A stretch of 6,111 nucleotides of DNA from Thermomicrobiaceae bacterium (GCA_025966355.1 JAICWZ010000123.1:1-6111); one strand, 5' to 3'. Positions 1 to 5,678 are shown, counted from the first letter of the stretch. Numbers and translations: made by a program. The notes: generated by a model from the letters alone, not told the origin.

Positions 1-107
1 ATGCGTCGCCAACGCTGCCGTCGAGCGCCCTCACCGGCAAGCTGCATCTGTCCGGCTCGCGCGAACGCGGCCGTCGGTTCGTTCCCCCGGGCTTCAAGTT
101 CTTGCAT
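1..107 (-). CDS. ABC transporter permease, DppC/OppC-type, N-terminal fragment (partial)
   Basis: This is the start of a second permease gene, cut by the left window edge. The ATG at 107-105 follows the TAA of the upstream permease (110-108) with no base between, so the two are probably translationally coupled. GGAG motifs in the end of the upstream gene (for example GTGGAGCTGGAG) can serve as its ribosome binding site. The 35 visible codons begin MQELEARGNEPTAAF and end GARRQRWRR. This is a hydrophilic, basic leader of the kind that precedes the first membrane helix in DppC/OppC permeases. No membrane segment is visible yet, so the call rests on gene order (binding protein, DppB, then this), the coupled start and the RRQRWRR end. 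In the family, this subunit pairs with the DppB subunit to form the membrane channel of a peptide/nickel-type importer. Confidence 0.68.
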   Translation of the reverse strand, partial: MQELEARGNEPTAAFARAGQMQLAGEGARRQRWRR

Positions 108-1049
108 TTACTCCAGCTCCACGCGCGGATCGAGAAATGAATAGAGCAGATCGGTGAGCAGATTCACGACGATCACCATGAAGGCGAAGATGAGCGTCGC
201 AGCCTGCACGACCGGGTAATCACGCGCGGTAATCGAATCGATCAAGAGCGCCCCGGCGCCCGGCAGCGCGAAGACCTTCTCGGTAATGACCGTGCCGCCC
301 ATCAGCCGGCCGATGCTGATACCGAGCAGTGTGATCGTCGGGATGAGCGCGTTGCGCAGCACGTGCGCCATGATGACGGTTCGCTCAGCGATTCCTTTCG
401 AGCGCGCCGTGCGCGTGAAATCGGCCTGCATCGCTTCGAGAATGCTCGTGCGCAGGGTGCGAATCAGGATCGGCGACAGGCTGAGCGAGATCGTCAGCGA
501 CGGCAGGAAGAGATGCGTCAGGTGCCCCCAGGGCCCCTCACCGTAGCCGGAGACCGGAAAGATCCCGAGTTTGACGCTGAAGAAGATGATGAACATGATG
601 CCGAGCCAGAAGGAGGGCATCACCATCGTCACCATCAGCGCGCTGCGCACGATGTTGTCGAGCATACTGTCTTTCTTCAGCGCGGCCAGCACACCGAGCG
701 GCAGCGAGACAAGAATCGTGATGATGAGCGTGACGAGTACGACCGAGAGCGACACTTGTAGCCGAGCGAAGATCAGCGATGAAACGGGGATGCCGTAATG
801 CAGTGATTTCCCAAGATTAAGCTCGGCCAGGTTGCGCACGAAATAGCCGTACTGAACGATGAGCGGTTTATCGAGTCCCATCGAATGGCGTATACCGACA
901 ATCTGCGACTCCGGTGCCTGCTGGCCAAGCATCAGGAGCGCCGGATCACCGGGGATGGCGCGGATCATCAAAAAGACGATGATCGTAATGCCGAGAAGTA
1001 CCGGCAGCATTTGGATGAGCCGGCGCGAAATGTACTGACCGCGAGACAC
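108..1049 (-). CDS. ABC transporter permease, DppB/OppB-type (peptide/nickel family)
   Basis: This is the inner-membrane channel subunit of a peptide/nickel-type ABC importer, 313 aa, the normal length for the family. The start is GTG at 1049, supported by an AAGGGGG ribosome binding site about four bases upstream. Hydrophobic segments lie near residues 12-32, 98-122, 134-158, 180-198, 236-256 and 283-305, giving the usual six helices. The first helix is followed by RAIPGDPA, typical of DppB N-termini. The EAA loop that contacts the ATPase runs from E205 to P237 and includes DFTRTARSKG (210-219) and VLRNALIP. The C-terminus has the usual YSFLDPRVE ending. It lies 217 bases downstream of the binding-protein gene, with a repeat element in the gap, and directly abuts the next permease. 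The family call is firm. The substrate (dipeptide, oligopeptide, nickel or other) cannot be read from this subunit. Confidence 0.95.
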   Translation of the reverse strand: MSRGQYISRRLIQMLPVLLGITIIVFLMIRAIPGDPALLMLGQQAPESQIVGIRHSMGLDKPLIVQYGYFVRNLAELNLGKSLHYGIPVSSLIFARLQVSLSVVLVTLIITILVSLPLGVLAALKKDSMLDNIVRSALMVTMVMPSFWLGIMFIIFFSVKLGIFPVSGYGEGPWGHLTHLFLPSLTISLSLSPILIRTLRTSILEAMQADFTRTARSKGIAERTVIMAHVLRNALIPTITLLGISIGRLMGGTVITEKVFALPGAGALLIDSITARDYPVVQAATLIFAFMVIVVNLLTDLLYSFLDPRVELE

Positions 1050-1057
1050 CGTACCCC
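1050..1057 (-). promoter_or_regulatory. Ribosome binding site deciding the GTG start of the DppB-type permease
   Basis: Read on the minus strand, AAGGGGGTACG directly precedes the GTG start codon at 1049. The purine-rich block has normal Shine-Dalgarno spacing. It lies about ten bases outside the end of the 1069-1230 repeat, so the repeat has not removed the translation signal. Confidence 0.6.
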
Positions 1058-1068
1058 CTTGGGCTAAT

Positions 1069-1230
1069 TCGCCGTAGGGGCGTCATTGATGACGCCCGGC
1101 GCGCCGTGCAGGCGGCGCCCGTCCTCCCCGTTGCACGGACGCGCACGTTGCCATTCACAATAGGTTTGCGGGAGACCCGCCTCGCGCTGCGCGCATCGGC
1201 TGGGCGTCATTGATGACGCCCCTACGGCGA
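1069..1230. repeat. 162-bp inverted-repeat element between binding-protein and permease genes
   Basis: The ends 1069-1097 and 1202-1230 are inverted copies of each other over 29 bases, differing only in the two central bases of an internal palindrome. Each end contains gggcgtcattgatgacgccc, itself a 9-bp inverted repeat around a central TG, so each end can form its own hairpin or the two ends can pair together. The interior holds a further hairpin, gcgggagacccgc (1168-1180), and ccgttgcacgg. No open reading frame of interest and no obvious target-site duplication were seen. The structure fits a REP/BIME-like or miniature non-autonomous element. Its position between a binding-protein gene and its permease gene recalls the REP sequence between malE and malF in Escherichia coli, which stabilises the upstream mRNA. 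A similar role here is inference. Confidence 0.8.
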
Positions 1231-1266
1231 CGGCGTTCGACCGATCTCGCGCCCTGACATGACCTC

Positions 1267-3015
1267 CTAGCTTTCCAGATAGGTGTTGGTGAAGATGTAC
1301 TGCCCCATCGGGTGATGGAAGAAGTCCTTCACCTTCGTGGAAAGCACATCGACGTACGGGATGACGTAAAGATAGACGAATGGCGCGGCGTCCTTGTGGA
1401 TCTGTTGAATCTGGTAGTAGAGCTGGCGTCGTTCGTTCGGATCGAGCGTCGTCTGCGCCTGATGCGCCAGATCGATCGCTTTTTGATCGGTCCAGCCGGT
1501 GTGATAGTTCTCGTTCGATTCCGGCAGGATGGCGTAGGAGACCAGCTCATCCGGGTCAATGATGTCGTTTGTCCAGCCACTGAGGTTGGTGACGAACTTA
1601 TTGGCCTGGTAATTCGCGCGGGCGACGGCCGCGTCCAACTGCGTGATCGACATATCGACGTTGATCTTCGACCACATTGATTTGAGCGCCGTCGCGATCT
1701 GCATCTGCTGCTCATTACCGGAGTTGACCAGCATATCCAGCTTGGCGCCATTCGGCGACTGCGATTCGCTCATCAGCTTTTTGGCTTGATCCACATCGAA
1801 GTCGTACGGCTTCTGATCGGGGTTCCAGAAGAGCATACCGTTCGGCATGAAGCTATTGGAGATCTCGGCGTTGCCAAAGAGCAGCGTCTTGATGAGTGCG
1901 TCCTTGTCGGTCGCAAAATTGAGCGCCTGGCGCAGCTTGACGTCGTTGAGCGGCGCGGTGCGACAATTCAAGACGACGAAGTTGTTATAGGTCGAGGTGA
2001 ACTTGTAGACCTTCAGCTTGGCGTCCTTCTCCAGATCGGGCACGCGGTTGAGCGGTACGTCGTTCTGGCCGATGATGCCGAGCGATTCGCCGCCCTGGAG
2101 TTGCAGAATCTGGCTGTTGGTATCGGGAACCTGCTTGAGCACGACCTCATCGAGATACGGCCGGTCCTTCTCCCAGTAGGAAGTGTTCTTGCCGAGCGTG
2201 ACGTTGACCCCCTTCTTCCATTCTTTAAGGAAGAATGGTCCGGTGCCCATGGCATGCTCGGCGAGGTAGTCGACGCCGTTCTTATCGACGAACGCCTTGG
2301 AGATAATGGCTGAGTTGAACATCGAGATGTCGGAAAGGAACGGCGCCCAGACGCCGGTCAGTGTGATCGTGATGGTCGAGGCGTCGGTCGCGGCGATGTC
2401 CTTCACCTGCATCAGGGTGAAGTTCCAGCCACCCTTTTCGTCGGCTTTCGCGCGATCGAGCGACCACTTGATATCGTCGACCGTCATATCGGTGCCGTCC
2501 GAAAATTTGACACCCTGGCGCACGGCAAACGTATAGGTCAGGCCGTCCTGCGACACATCCCACTTCTCGGCGAGACTGGGGATCAGTTCGAGCCCGTTGT
2601 CCTTGACCCCCACCAGTTGCTGATAGATGCTCAGGAACACCCAGATGTCCGGGTTGTGCCACATGGTTGGATCGGCATTGAGCGAATCGACCGAGCGCGT
2701 GAAGGTGATGCTGCCGCCTGCCTTGCCCTCGCCGGCGGTGGTCGCGGCCGGCGTGGCCGACCCGGCCACGGGTGAGGCGTTCTGATTGATGGTGATCGCC
2801 GAGGTTGGCGTCGTCGCGGCACCACCACTGCTGCTGGTCGAAGCCGAGGACGCCGACGTCGCGGTCTTATCACTGCCGCCACCACAGGCAGCGAGCAGCG
2901 CGGACGCGGCCGGAACGCCGATCCCGGCGACGGCGGCGTGGCGCAGAAAACGACGACGGCTCAGGAGGCTCGTCGCGAGCCGATCACGCAGGACCGATGG
3001 TTGAAACCCATCCAT
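1267..3015 (-). CDS. ABC transporter substrate-binding lipoprotein, family 5 (SBP_bac_5)
   Basis: This is the extracytoplasmic substrate-binding protein of the importer, 582 aa. The start chosen is ATG at 3015, because AGGGAGAG lies eight bases upstream; a longer in-frame start at 3045 has no such signal. The N-terminus carries a twin-arginine motif, SRRRFLRHA (residues 19-27), a hydrophobic stretch, and lipobox LAAC with Cys44. It is therefore probably exported folded by Tat and anchored by lipid. Residues about 45-100 are a Ser/Thr/Ala/Gly-rich spacer. The mature domain starts near GGSITFTRSVDSLNADP and shows family-5 signatures, including LIPSLAEKWDVSQDGLTYTF and VRQGVKFSDGTDMTVDDIKWSLDRA. 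The C-terminal part includes LRQALNFATDKDALI, typical of the third lobe. Family members bind peptides, nickel, opines or sugars, and the ligand is not predictable here. It is the first visible gene of an operon with the DppB and DppC permeases. Confidence 0.95.
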   Translation of the reverse strand: MDGFQPSVLRDRLATSLLSRRRFLRHAAVAGIGVPAASALLAACGGGSDKTATSASSASTSSSGGAATTPTSAITINQNASPVAGSATPAATTAGEGKAGGSITFTRSVDSLNADPTMWHNPDIWVFLSIYQQLVGVKDNGLELIPSLAEKWDVSQDGLTYTFAVRQGVKFSDGTDMTVDDIKWSLDRAKADEKGGWNFTLMQVKDIAATDASTITITLTGVWAPFLSDISMFNSAIISKAFVDKNGVDYLAEHAMGTGPFFLKEWKKGVNVTLGKNTSYWEKDRPYLDEVVLKQVPDTNSQILQLQGGESLGIIGQNDVPLNRVPDLEKDAKLKVYKFTSTYNNFVVLNCRTAPLNDVKLRQALNFATDKDALIKTLLFGNAEISNSFMPNGMLFWNPDQKPYDFDVDQAKKLMSESQSPNGAKLDMLVNSGNEQQMQIATALKSMWSKINVDMSITQLDAAVARANYQANKFVTNLSGWTNDIIDPDELVSYAILPESNENYHTGWTDQKAIDLAHQAQTTLDPNERRQLYYQIQQIHKDAAPFVYLYVIPYVDVLSTKVKDFFHHPMGQYIFTNTYLES

Positions 3016-3023
3016 AGTACGGT

Positions 3024-3031
3024 CTCTCCCT
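3024..3031 (-). promoter_or_regulatory. Ribosome binding site deciding the binding-protein start at 3015
   Basis: On the minus strand AGGGAGAG is followed by eight bases and then ATG at 3015. The alternative start at 3045 is preceded by AT- and GC-mixed sequence without a purine-rich block. It would also add ten residues ahead of the signal peptide. Confidence 0.65.
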
Positions 3032-3056
3032 CTCATAGAACACATCGCGCCGATTT

Positions 3057-3103
3057 GACTCCGATCTCCCCCGCGGAATGTCGCCCTGCGCAGGATCGGA
3101 GTC
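3057..3103. promoter_or_regulatory. Inverted repeat in the leader of the binding-protein gene
   Basis: The arms gactccgatc (3057-3066) and gatcggagtc (3094-3103) are perfect 10-bp inverted copies separated by 27 bases. The loop contains the perfect palindrome cctgcgcagg (3085-3094), which shares its last base with the right arm, and ccgcgg (3071-3076). The structure lies about 40-90 bases upstream of the binding-protein ATG. It could be an operator or a stem in the 5' untranslated leader. No known riboswitch consensus was recognised. Confidence 0.4.
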
Positions 3104-3426
3104 GCAACTGCGCGGGGTCACCAAATTGCGGCGAACGGCTCGTCGGGACCGGCCAGAATACCACTGACACTGCGCTGGGGATGGATTGTCACCGACGGCG
3201 CGTGGCGTCGCGCCACACCGCCCGCATGAAGGACGCTATTCGGGGTGTACAAACGGGGCGTACACCCGGCGTGGATGGGTCAGATTCCGGCTCATCGCGC
3301 CAGGTACAGGCGTTCGTTTGTCCTCGAACAGCGCTAGCATAGCATACGTTTGTGAGAAATATAACCCGCCGCTGGGCGATTCGAGCAATCGTCCGCAGTC
3401 GCATTGCAGATCTGACAGACGCACAG
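3104..3426. other. Gene-less stretch upstream of the binding-protein gene
   Basis: No coding region is supported in this interval on either strand. Short open frames here have no ribosome binding site and no recognisable protein content. The interval should contain the promoter of the importer operon, but no convincing -35/-10 pair was found on the minus strand. The only ordered structure seen is the palindrome at 3243-3267. Confidence 0.6.
3243..3267. promoter_or_regulatory. Operator-like palindrome upstream of the importer operon
   Basis: The half-sites gggtgtac (3243-3250) and gtacaccc (3260-3267) are perfect inverted copies with a nine-base spacer. The centre-to-centre distance is 17 bases, close to two helical turns, which suits a dimeric DNA-binding regulator. 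It lies about 230 bases upstream of the binding-protein start. Which protein might bind it is unknown. Confidence 0.35.
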
Positions 3427-3455
3427 CCCCTGGACGGTGTTTTCGCCACCAGGGG
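3427..3455. terminator. GC-rich hairpin downstream of the M24 peptidase gene (possible terminator part)
   Basis: The arms cccctgg (3427-3433) and ccagggg (3449-3455) pair over seven bases with a 15-base loop. On the minus strand it follows the larger hairpin at 3461-3524, beyond the peptidase stop codon. There is no T-run on either side, so it is not a classical intrinsic terminator. A role in ending or protecting the 3' end of the peptidase mRNA is inference. Confidence 0.3.
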
Positions 3456-3460
3456 ATGTT

Positions 3461-3524
3461 TCTCGCGCAGAGACGCAGAGTTCCTTATTTAGAAATCTCT
3501 GCGTCTCTGCGTCTCTGCGCGAGA
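3461..3524. repeat. Dispersed 'cgcagagacgcagag' hairpin repeat
   Basis: The left arm 3461-3480 (tctcgcgcagagacgcagag) and right arm 3505-3524 are perfect 20-bp inverted copies around a 24-base loop. The right side carries tctctgcg repeated in tandem. This is a recognisable repeat type that recurs in intergenic DNA of many environmental bacterial genomes and is often mistranslated into spurious proteins containing RRDAETQR or LCVSASLRE. Both strings occur here in overlapping frames. It begins nine bases past the peptidase stop codon, so its hairpin could shape the 3' end of that mRNA. There is no T-tract for intrinsic termination. Its recurrence elsewhere in this genome cannot be shown from one window. 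Confidence 0.75.
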
Positions 3525-3532
3525 CAACTACT

Positions 3533-4681
3533 CTACGCCCCGACCTCCCACAACTTTTCGTGGCTCTGATAATCGCTGCGGTATTCGGCACCGCGCTCGG
3601 TGATCAGGATCATGTCTTCGACGTGAAAGCCTTCACCGGCCGGGCTGGTCGCGCCGACTTCGATCATCATCACCATGCCGGGCAGGATCGGCTCATGAAC
3701 CCAGGGATAGAGTTGCGGCGATTCGTGAATGCCAAGGCCGACGCTGTGGCCAAGAACCGCCCCTTTATACTCGAGTCCGAGTTCCTCGTAGCCGCGTCGC
3801 CCCACCTCGGCCGCCTCGGAAGCGAGCATGCCCGGCTGGATCGCCCGCACGATGCGATGCTTGATCTCGGTGAGCTTTGCGTGCAGATCGCGCTGCTGAT
3901 CGTTGGCTTTGCCCACCACCACGGTTCGCGCCAGATCGGAGAAGTAGCCGTCACGGAAACCACCGAAATCGGTGGCCAGGGCCATCCCCGCTTCGATGAT
4001 CTTGTCGCCCGCGATGGCATGAAATGCGCCGCTATGTTCACCCACACCGAGAATCGGGAAGGCGATCAGATCCGCCCCGCGTGCCAGCAGCTCGTATTGC
4101 ATGCGCGCCGAGATGAGCCGCTCGGTATCGCCCGGCTTGGCCGATGCGAAGGCGGCGTCGATCGCGGCCGATGTCCAGCCGGCCATGCGCACCAATAGCT
4201 CGACCTCGGCCGGCGTCTTGATCAGGCGCGGCCGTTCGAGAAAGGAGAGTGCATCCTCGAACGTCGCCTCCGGCAGATGCTTTTGCAACTCCATGAAATG
4301 ACCGCTCGAAAAATTGCGCCCCTCGATGCCGATGAGGCCGCTGCTCGCGCCGCACGCTCGAAGTACCTCGGCGACGACGCGCATCGAATCGGGTCCTTCG
4401 CCGTGGTAGCTGCGCACATCGGTCAAAAAGGTATCCTCGGGCTTCAAATTCGCATGGCGCCGCTCGTAGATGACCCAAACCGGCTCGGCCCCCTTCGGCC
4501 AGACGGCAAAATGCGCCCGCTCCGGGATGCCGCGAATGTCATAGCTCCAGAAGCCGGTGTAATACGGCGTGTTCTCCGGTGACGTCACGATCACCGCGTC
4601 GTACGGCCCGTTGTCGATCGTCTCCCGAATCCCCGCCAGATTGGTGTACTTCCCGCGCGTAACCTCGCTCAGATCCCGCAT
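3533..4681 (-). CDS. M24-family metallopeptidase, Xaa-Pro aminopeptidase-like
   Basis: This is a cytoplasmic (no signal peptide) dinuclear-metal hydrolase of the 'pita-bread' fold, 382 aa. Family members cleave the N-terminal residue from Xaa-Pro peptides; relatives include creatinase. The ATG at 4681 is chosen because AGGGAGGG lies four bases upstream and MRDLSEVTRGKY begins the conserved region; a longer frame to 4822 adds an unrelated low-complexity leader. Residues 1-150 form the creatinase-type N-terminal domain, with VTSPENTPYYTGF (32-44). Residues 155-382 are the catalytic domain. The five expected metal ligands are present: D238 in TDFGG, D249 in YFSDLART, H312 in GHSVGLGIHE, E341 in MMIEVG and E355 in GFHVEDM. 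H221 sits where the family's substrate-binding histidine is expected. The usual EPG reads EVG here. Exact substrate is uncertain, since ectoine or creatine hydrolase relatives share the fold. It is on the same strand as, and upstream of, the importer genes. Confidence 0.92.
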   Translation of the reverse strand: MRDLSEVTRGKYTNLAGIRETIDNGPYDAVIVTSPENTPYYTGFWSYDIRGIPERAHFAVWPKGAEPVWVIYERRHANLKPEDTFLTDVRSYHGEGPDSMRVVAEVLRACGASSGLIGIEGRNFSSGHFMELQKHLPEATFEDALSFLERPRLIKTPAEVELLVRMAGWTSAAIDAAFASAKPGDTERLISARMQYELLARGADLIAFPILGVGEHSGAFHAIAGDKIIEAGMALATDFGGFRDGYFSDLARTVVVGKANDQQRDLHAKLTEIKHRIVRAIQPGMLASEAAEVGRRGYEELGLEYKGAVLGHSVGLGIHESPQLYPWVHEPILPGMVMMIEVGATSPAGEGFHVEDMILITERGAEYRSDYQSHEKLWEVGA

Positions 4682-4883
4682 GCTACCCTCCCTGTTCCCA
4701 TCGATCGACGCGATACTCGCCGCGGCTCGACGCCCCGCGCCGCTGCATGATCGCCCGCCCGAATATCGGATGCCAGCATCCTCGCATGAATTTGGGAGAT
4801 GTCGAGGGGGGAGAGCGATCATCGGCGAACGACGGTGGTGATCGATTCACAGCTGCTCGCTCGAGCGGCGCCCAAGGGAGCAA
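4682..4883. other. Gene-less upstream region of the peptidase gene
   Basis: No coding region is supported. It should contain the peptidase promoter on the minus strand, but only a weak candidate was seen: TTCATG, 18 bases, ATATTC. A small palindrome, ggatgccagcatcc (4768-4781), lies inside the spacer of that candidate and could be an operator, at low confidence. Confidence 0.4.
4686..4693 (-). promoter_or_regulatory. Ribosome binding site deciding the peptidase start at 4681
   Basis: On the minus strand AGGGAGGG is followed by TAGC and the ATG at 4681. This strong Shine-Dalgarno match favours the shorter protein over the frame that opens at 4822. Confidence 0.7.
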
Positions 4884-5026
4884 GGTGGCGGTCCCGAACA
4901 TGGTTGGCGGGCGACGGGTTCTCAGGGGAGTTGGGTGGCGTGCCGATGAACGTCCCCCGGCGCCCGCCCGCCGCCCGGCGATAAATGGCCGGGCTCGTAG
5001 GCGAAGCACACTAAAGGTGCTGAGTT
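4884..5026 (+). repeat. Left inverted arm of the transposase unit
   Basis: Positions 4961-5026 are a perfect 66-base inverted copy of 5533-5598, and 4884-4960 is an imperfect continuation matching 5599-5673 with a two-base length difference. The core holds two hairpins: cccggc/gccggg (4974-4993, eight-base loop) and agcac/gtgct (5005-5021, seven-base loop). The arm covers the transposase stop codon at 5011-5013 and the last codons of that gene. Confidence 0.88.
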
Positions 5027-5469
5027 TTTGCGCGCGTTGCGATTCGTTCGTCAGCATCATCGGTGATTGGCTCTATCGAGGCGATGGTTGTTCGATCCCG
5101 GTGATGTTGATGTTGATTGGTGATGTAGGCAGCAACCTTCGGCAGATGCCGTTCCGAAAAGGAATCGATCGAGTATTCTCTCTGCCAGCCAAAATATGGA
5201 GCAACATCGACCTTCAGCGCGCGTGAACTCGCCCCTTTGATGCGGCGCACGGCATCCGAAACCGTCATTGTCGGTGGAATGGAGACGGCGAGATGCACAT
5301 GGTCATCCACACCACCAACCGCATGTACGACCACGCCATGCCGGTGTGAGACGAGCCGTAGCAGGCGATGCACCTCGGCCTCGATAGCCGGAACGATCAA
5401 TGGCTCACGGCCCTTCGTCGACCAGACCAGATGATAGAAGAGTCGGCAACGAGACACCGGCGTCTCCAT
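5011..5469 (-). CDS. IS200/IS605-like HUH (Y1) transposase, RAYT-type
   Basis: This is a 152-aa single-strand DNA transposase of the Y1 HUH family (COG1943 type). The N-terminal strand RLFYHLVWSTKGREPLI (9-25) is characteristic. The metal-binding HUH motif is H57-V-H59 in GGVDDHVHLAVSIPP. The central helix reads AVRRIKGASSRAL, and FGWQREYSIDSFSE (93-106) matches the usual FxWQxGYxxFSxSE. The catalytic tyrosine is probably Y115 in VAAYITNQHQHH. All catalytic residues are present and the frame is intact, so an active enzyme is possible. Family enzymes cut and rejoin single-stranded DNA next to hairpins. The ATG at 5469 has no strong ribosome binding site. The last five codons and stop (KTQHL) are encoded by the left repeat arm. 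The tail beyond residue 125 is not recognised. There is no tnpB partner. Confidence 0.93.
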   Translation of the reverse strand: METPVSRCRLFYHLVWSTKGREPLIVPAIEAEVHRLLRLVSHRHGVVVHAVGGVDDHVHLAVSIPPTMTVSDAVRRIKGASSRALKVDVAPYFGWQREYSIDSFSERHLPKVAAYITNQHQHHRDRTTIASIEPITDDADERIATRAKTQHL

Positions 5470-5498
5470 TCACGAATGATCCCAACAATTGCCTGCTC

Positions 5499-5527
5499 AT
5501 CATAGCCGACGATCTCGAAACTATCGA
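5499..5527 (-). promoter_or_regulatory. Weak candidate promoter for the transposase
   Basis: On the minus strand TCGATA (5527-5522) and TATGAT (5504-5499) are 17 bases apart and lie about 30-60 bases upstream of the transposase ATG, just inside the right arm. The -10 matches the sigma70 consensus at five of six bases, the -35 at four of six. This is a consensus match only. Confidence 0.25.
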
Positions 5528-5532
5528 TACCC

Positions 5533-5673
5533 AACTCAGCACCTTTAGTGTGCTTCGCCTACGAGCCCGGCCATTTATCGCCGGGCGGCGGGCGGGCGAG
5601 ACAATGTTCACCAGCACGCCACCGAACGTCCCCCCGCGCCCACCGCCCACCGCCCACGTTCGGGATCGCCACC
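5533..5673 (-). repeat. Right inverted arm of the transposase unit
   Basis: Positions 5533-5598 are the perfect inverted copy of 4961-5026, and 5599-5673 is the imperfect extension. The hairpins mirror those of the left arm, at 5538-5554 and 5566-5585. The outer part differs from the left arm by carrying three tandem copies of cgcccac (5637-5657), enclosed by ccgaacgt (5622-5629) and acgttcgg (5656-5663), which can pair. Confidence 0.87.
5637..5657. repeat. Three tandem copies of the 7-mer cgcccac
   Basis: Three exact head-to-tail copies lie in the outer part of the right arm. The left arm has no such array at the matching place, so it probably expanded after the arms were duplicated. Confidence 0.7.
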
Positions 5674-5678
5674 CCACG

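Larger units (their letters stand above)
4884..5673. mobile_element. RAYT/IS200-type unit: HUH transposase framed by long inverted arms
   Basis: The unit contains one transposase gene flanked by two inverted arms, 4884-5026 and 5533-5673. The innermost 66 bases of the arms are identical, and the outer parts keep shared words such as ggtggcgtgc and tcccgaac in matching order. Canonical IS200/IS605 elements lack terminal inverted repeats and instead have different subterminal hairpins at each end. A tyrosine transposase between two inverted palindromic repeats is instead the described arrangement of REP-associated tyrosine transposases (RAYTs). No second gene such as tnpB is present. Whether the unit is still mobile or is a resident gene with its repeats cannot be decided here. 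Confidence 0.72.

Noticed and set aside
946..1158. Small minus-strand open frame across the 1069-1230 repeat
   Set aside because: It overlaps the permease gene and the repeat and has no recognisable protein features.
1786..2313. Long plus-strand open frame within the binding-protein gene
   Set aside because: It is antisense to a well-supported family-5 binding protein, has no recognisable content, and results from the GC-rich codon use of the real gene.
3016..3045. Longer start for the binding protein at 3045
   Set aside because: It has no Shine-Dalgarno sequence, whereas AGGGAGAG precedes the ATG at 3015 at normal spacing.
3334..3591. Minus-strand open frame containing RRDAETQR
   Set aside because: It is translated from both arms of the repeat at 3461-3524 and is not a gene.
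3437..4198. 253-aa plus-strand open frame
   Set aside because: It is antisense to the M24 peptidase. Its N-terminus is a translation of the dispersed hairpin repeat (LCVSASLRE), a known source of false proteins.
4682..4822. Longer start for the M24 peptidase at 4822
   Set aside because: The added 47 residues are low-complexity and unlike the family, and a strong ribosome binding site precedes 4681.
4683..5060. Minus-strand open frame sharing LSTFSVLRLRARPFIAGRRAG-type sequence with plus-strand 5400-5735
   Set aside because: The shared sequence arises because both frames translate the identical inverted arms. Neither has a ribosome binding site or a known domain.
4961..5598. CRISPR-like array
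   Set aside because: There are only two copies, in inverted orientation, with a gene between them. There is no regular repeat-spacer pattern and no cas gene.
4884..5673. Classical DDE insertion sequence with terminal inverted repeats and target duplication
   Set aside because: The encoded protein is an HUH tyrosine transposase, not DDE, and no direct repeat flanking the arms was found.
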